In this document: positions 16,435 through 18,963 of the stretch, in pieces
Position numbering within the stretch: position 1 is the stretch's first letter
How the letters are laid out: each line of letters starts with the position of its first letter
Assembly (NCBI GenBank): GCA_015501595.1
Contig: JADNRX010000877.1
Coordinates: 1-18,963, forward strand
Length of the DNA: 18,963 nucleotides
Source: Hymenopellis radicata
Taxonomy: Eukaryota > Basidiomycota > Agaricomycetes > Agaricales > Physalacriaceae
Direction: 5' to 3'
The notes under the pieces: generated by a model
Told to the model about the DNA's origin: nothing
The model's input: only the letters and a program-made list of their open reading frames with translations
Databases searched by the model: none
Translations under genes and position numbers: made by a program

Positions 16435-16600
16435 GTTGTCATCGTGCTTGGAGAGGGTCGTCATCGTGCTCGGCAGTGTCATCGTCATGCTCGAAGGAGT
16501 CGTCATCGTCCTCGGAGAGTGTCGTTGTCATGGTTGAGAAGGTCGTCGTCGTCCTCGTGAGATTGTTGTCATGCTTAGGAGAGTTGTCGTGCTTGGGGCG
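16435..16600 (-). repeat. About 21-bp minisatellite encoding Asp-rich heptads
   Basis: Units near 21 bp of the form GTCGTCATCGTGCTCGGCAGT repeat about seven times with drift and one-base slips. On the minus strand the best units read SFEHDDD and TAEHDDD. An ORF (16439-16666, 75 codons) crosses it but changes character outside the repeat, so it may be a remnant of a repeat-rich protein or non-coding. Confidence 0.6.
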
Positions 16601-16820
16601 GGTCATCCCCGAGTGTAGCGATTCGCGTATGGCGCCGTGGTCCTCGATGTTCGTGGTCCTCGACACTCATTCAGGTCCTCGACGTGTTTGATCCTCGATG
16701 CTCATGTTTGGGCTTGTCCTCGATTGTGCACGTCCTCGTCCTCAATAGTGCTCGTCTTCGGCTTCGTCCTCGTCCTGGTCCACATCATCCTCCGGGGGGT
16801 ACTCGTCTCCTCGTCCTTGT
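16601..16820. repeat. GTCCTCGA-rich low-complexity tract
   Basis: GTCCTCGA, GATCCTCGA and GTCCTCGTC recur every 10-25 bases from about 16640 to 16790, without a fixed period. No gene can be assigned. Confidence 0.5.
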
Positions 16821-17213
16821 CTACGGCGCTGGTCCGGCCTCGACTTCATCGTTTCGTTGCTCGAGTTGCTCGAAGGAGATGCCACTACCGCCGAATGCTA
16901 AAGGTCGTCGCAGTAGCCCTTCAGACGGAGAATGAGAAAGGTGAAAGAAAAGAAATGTCTGACTACGCACCAGGTAGTCTTGACTGGTAATGTTGAAGGT
17001 AATGGGCACCACGGACTCCACGTTGACATCGCGCCGTGCGCAAGACAGCACCGGCGAGCGACGTGCACAAAGCAGCGCCGACCAGGTGACAGCTGTGCGC
17101 AGAGCAGCAGCGCCGAAAAGGGAGTCTTGGTGGTCGTGGTATGGGAACAAGTCGCACACCTGGGACCGATCGGAATTTAAACCAACCGGCACGTGAGGCA
17201 TACGTGGCCTCAC
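16821..17213 (-). CDS. Hypothetical ORF, possible two-exon fragment
   Basis: A 130-codon minus-strand ORF contains RRDVNVESVVPITFNITSQD followed by YLV at a GTGCGT donor. A T/C-rich 51-nt intron-like stretch ends at an AG near 16920. Spliced, the frame stops soon after (GYCDDL). Unspliced it runs to GGSGISFEQLEQRNDEVEAG. The VPITFNITSQ texture looks coding, but no domain is recognised. Confidence 0.3.
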   Translation of the reverse strand: MRPRMPHVPVGLNSDRSQVCDLFPYHDHQDSLFGAAALRTAVTWSALLCARRSPVLSCARRDVNVESVVPITFNITSQDYLVRSQTFLFFHLSHSPSEGLLRRPLAFGGSGISFEQLEQRNDEVEAGPAP

Positions 17214-17220
17214 GTGCCGG
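17186..17220. promoter_or_regulatory. Perfect 14-bp inverted repeat with two CACGTG cores
   Basis: Arms 17186-17199 (CCGGCACGTGAGGC) and 17207-17220 are exact inverses around a 7-nt loop. Each contains the palindromic E-box CACGTG, the binding core of fungal bHLH regulators such as the Pho4/Cbf1 class. It could equally be a structural hairpin or the TIR pair of a tiny element. Confidence 0.6.
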
Positions 17221-18147
17221 CGGCAATTCGACTTCGTGAAATTTCTGGGGGGAAGCGGAATCAGCGTGAGGATTGGGAGCTTGGGAGAATAAGGTGAATG
17301 CCGGCTACAGCAACATGTAGCCGATGTTCATGCATGCCGTCGAAAAATGAAAATGAAAAAATAAGAAATCGACACACCAAACCACGCCGCGTTGCCAGCA
17401 GATGATGCGACGTCTCCAATCCAACCCAAAACCATGCCTGAAGCCTGCACACTGGCAGGGCGGGGTTTTTTTACAGTCCACCTCGTCCGCGCAACGGCGC
17501 TTCCGTGTTGAGCCATCCGGGAGCCTCGTCGTCAGAGGATTTGGGGCTGGAACATTATGTATCCGCTGTTGGAAGCCATGAAGGCGAGCGAGTCCGGGGA
17601 TCCAAATGTCAAGGCATGCAAGAAAATGAGAAGGAGCGGCTGCAGATGGAAGTCCGGTGCTGGACGAGTCGCCGTCGTTGACGTGACATGGTGGTAAGAG
17701 GGGAGAAACGACGAGCAAAGCGCTCTGATCACGATCCGGCAAACACCGAATCCTGAACGGAACGACTTCGACATCGCTCGGGACGGCGACGAAGGCTCCG
17801 GAATGGAAATCAAGCCTTCGGAAATTACTGCAGTATAGGTACCGGATAGATCTAAGCCAAACTTGGGGTAATACAACCAGCGGAGCACCTCACAATTACC
17901 TTACATAGCAAGTATACCATCGGTATACACTGAGATCGCACTCTCGAGCACGAGAAACTTCTCCGGCAGCTCTAATTTTCGTGTACTCTGTACTTTACGG
18001 TGTAATTCATTAATCTGAGCTCAATTCAAGGCAACTGTCTCTGGGCATAGGTGGTACTTACGATGAACGTCCGTTTCGAGTGAGTGGTTATGGTCCTCTA
18101 TGAAGAGTGGTAAGTCATTTCATGTCATTTTCTCTGATACTTTACAG
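17221..18147. other. Unassigned interval
   Basis: The longest ORF is on the minus strand at 17305-17742 (145 codons, MPDRDQSALLVVSPLLPPCH and later FFHFHFSTACMNIGYMLL). It has no recognised family and its composition is not convincing. A GTAAGT donor at 18111 and an acceptor at 18147 flank a small intron-like stretch just before the next ORF. Nothing else is supported. Confidence 0.3.
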
Positions 18148-18482
18148 ATGGCTTACCCAACCATCAGGACTACTTCTCGTGAATTACCAGCACTCATGTA
18201 CGCGCTGTTCGCCCACCATCGATGACGACATCCTCGCGATTTGGCGGCGGCGACATGGACCGCGAATCCGAACACTGTTCGGATTCGTTTCCTTACTCCC
18301 GTACCATCACCATTGCCAACCGATACGCTCAGGACGACCATCAACACCTACGGCTATTAACACCGACGATACTGGAGCCATTTACGGCACCGGCGACCGA
18401 CTTTGAGTCGTCGCCCATTGTCACGGAGACCGACTTTGCGTCGTCTCCCTCTGACCCAACCCGACTCCCACCAACCTGCTGA
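18148..18482 (+). pseudogene. Hypothetical Ser/Thr/Asp-rich protein, one-base frame break
   Basis: Following an acceptor (TTTACAG, 18147), ATG 18148 reads MAYPTIRTTSRELPALMYAL and stops at the codon after HHR. ATG 18222 in another frame continues MTTSSRFGGGDMDRESEHCS. It ends with the repeated TDFESSPIVTETDFASSPS, stop 18480-18482. A single-base change near 18215 would join them. The internal repeat ACCGACTTTG(A/C)GTCGTC occurs twice. Coding texture is fair; no family recognised. Confidence 0.4.
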
Positions 18483-18963
18483 GCCGACTGTTGGACGCAT
18501 GGCCGCGTAAGTCCCAGACAACGGGCAGCATATTATTGAAATTTGGAGTCCTGGAGAGGGAATCAAGAGTGCGCACGGTCACCACGACCCCACGAGAGAT
18601 GGAGGAGACTGCGCTGCCCGGCTTGCTGGTTGGGCCAGTGTGCAGGTACGTCTTTTTTTTTTTGTCCGTAGATATCAGCGCTGCGATATCGGAGACGGGT
18701 GCAGATATACCACGGATTCCCGCCGCCGAGGCTTTTGACGTCTGTCGCTGTCGCGGATAACATTGTCACCTTCATTTCAGACATGTCCATGCAAGAGGTA
18801 CCATTTCATACACTTGCATTCGGAACCCCACTAAAACCATTTGATAGGTGTCTGCATTTTCCAAGGATCTACGTGAAAGCTTGGCTCTGGTAACAACATG
18901 GTGGGTAATTATGAGCTACACGACCTTGTCCAACTTGAGTACGCCACTGTCTGACTCTGCCGG
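18483..18963. other. Unassigned right end
   Basis: Contains a plus ORF (18491-18760), a run of 12 T at 18650-18661 and a duplicated GATATC motif near 18672-18690. No gene can be supported. Confidence 0.3.

Overview
The window looks like nuclear DNA of a mushroom-forming fungus (Agaricomycetes, Basidiomycota). Genes are cut by many 48-56 nt GT-AG introns, often with a CTAAC/CTGAC-like branch site. A KDZ transposase with its CxC2-type cysteine cluster is present. Several small protein families that are amplified in agaricomycete genomes occur side by side: a KGW(M/A)EG-type family, stand-alone RNase H1 N-terminal (viroplasmin-like) domains, and an MGRRKRY-type basic family. I recognise these families from memory of their motifs; no search was run.

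Layout. 1-1045 (-): remnant of the KGWMEG-type gene, running off the left edge. 1313-1998 and 2064-3101 (+): two tandem genes made of RNase H1 N-terminal-like domains without any RNase H catalytic domain. 3523-4202 (+): MGRRKRY-type gene with a probable GC-AG intron. 4328-4965 (+): Ser/Lys-rich gene of unknown function. 5229-6355 (+): a four-exon gene with a possible SAM-like fold, split by a 426-bp hAT-like MITE. 6665-9806 (+): a KDZ cluster with a 3' relic, a truncated copy that keeps an intact 169-residue cysteine-cluster ORF, and a longer copy interrupted by a 255-bp TA-flanked MITE. 9905-10140 (-): tRNA-related SINE-like sequence. 10405-11890 (-): aldehyde dehydrogenase pseudogene. 12999-13625 (+): small unidentified gene split by a SINE with 14-bp target-site duplications. 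14295-15600: diverged tandem cassettes rich in ACG triplets, a tRNA-like minihelix and a palindrome. 15657-15966: fold-back element. 16200-16800: Asp-codon minisatellite and GTCCTCGA-rich low complexity. 16821-18963: mostly unassigned, with a 14-bp perfect inverted repeat carrying CACGTG and one probable broken ORF at 18148-18482.

The genes do not form a pathway. This is a TE-rich accessory region where small multicopy genes, transposase fragments and non-autonomous elements are nested. Its best signal is that three independent insertions can be removed on paper, together with one target-site copy, and each removal restores a continuous reading frame. A second signal is that many neighbouring genes carry single-base frame breaks while the KDZ copies and the SAM-like gene read cleanly, which argues for real decay rather than uniformly poor sequence. 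No clear undescribed system is proven. The nearest candidate is the intact stand-alone CxC protein derived from the KDZ transposase.
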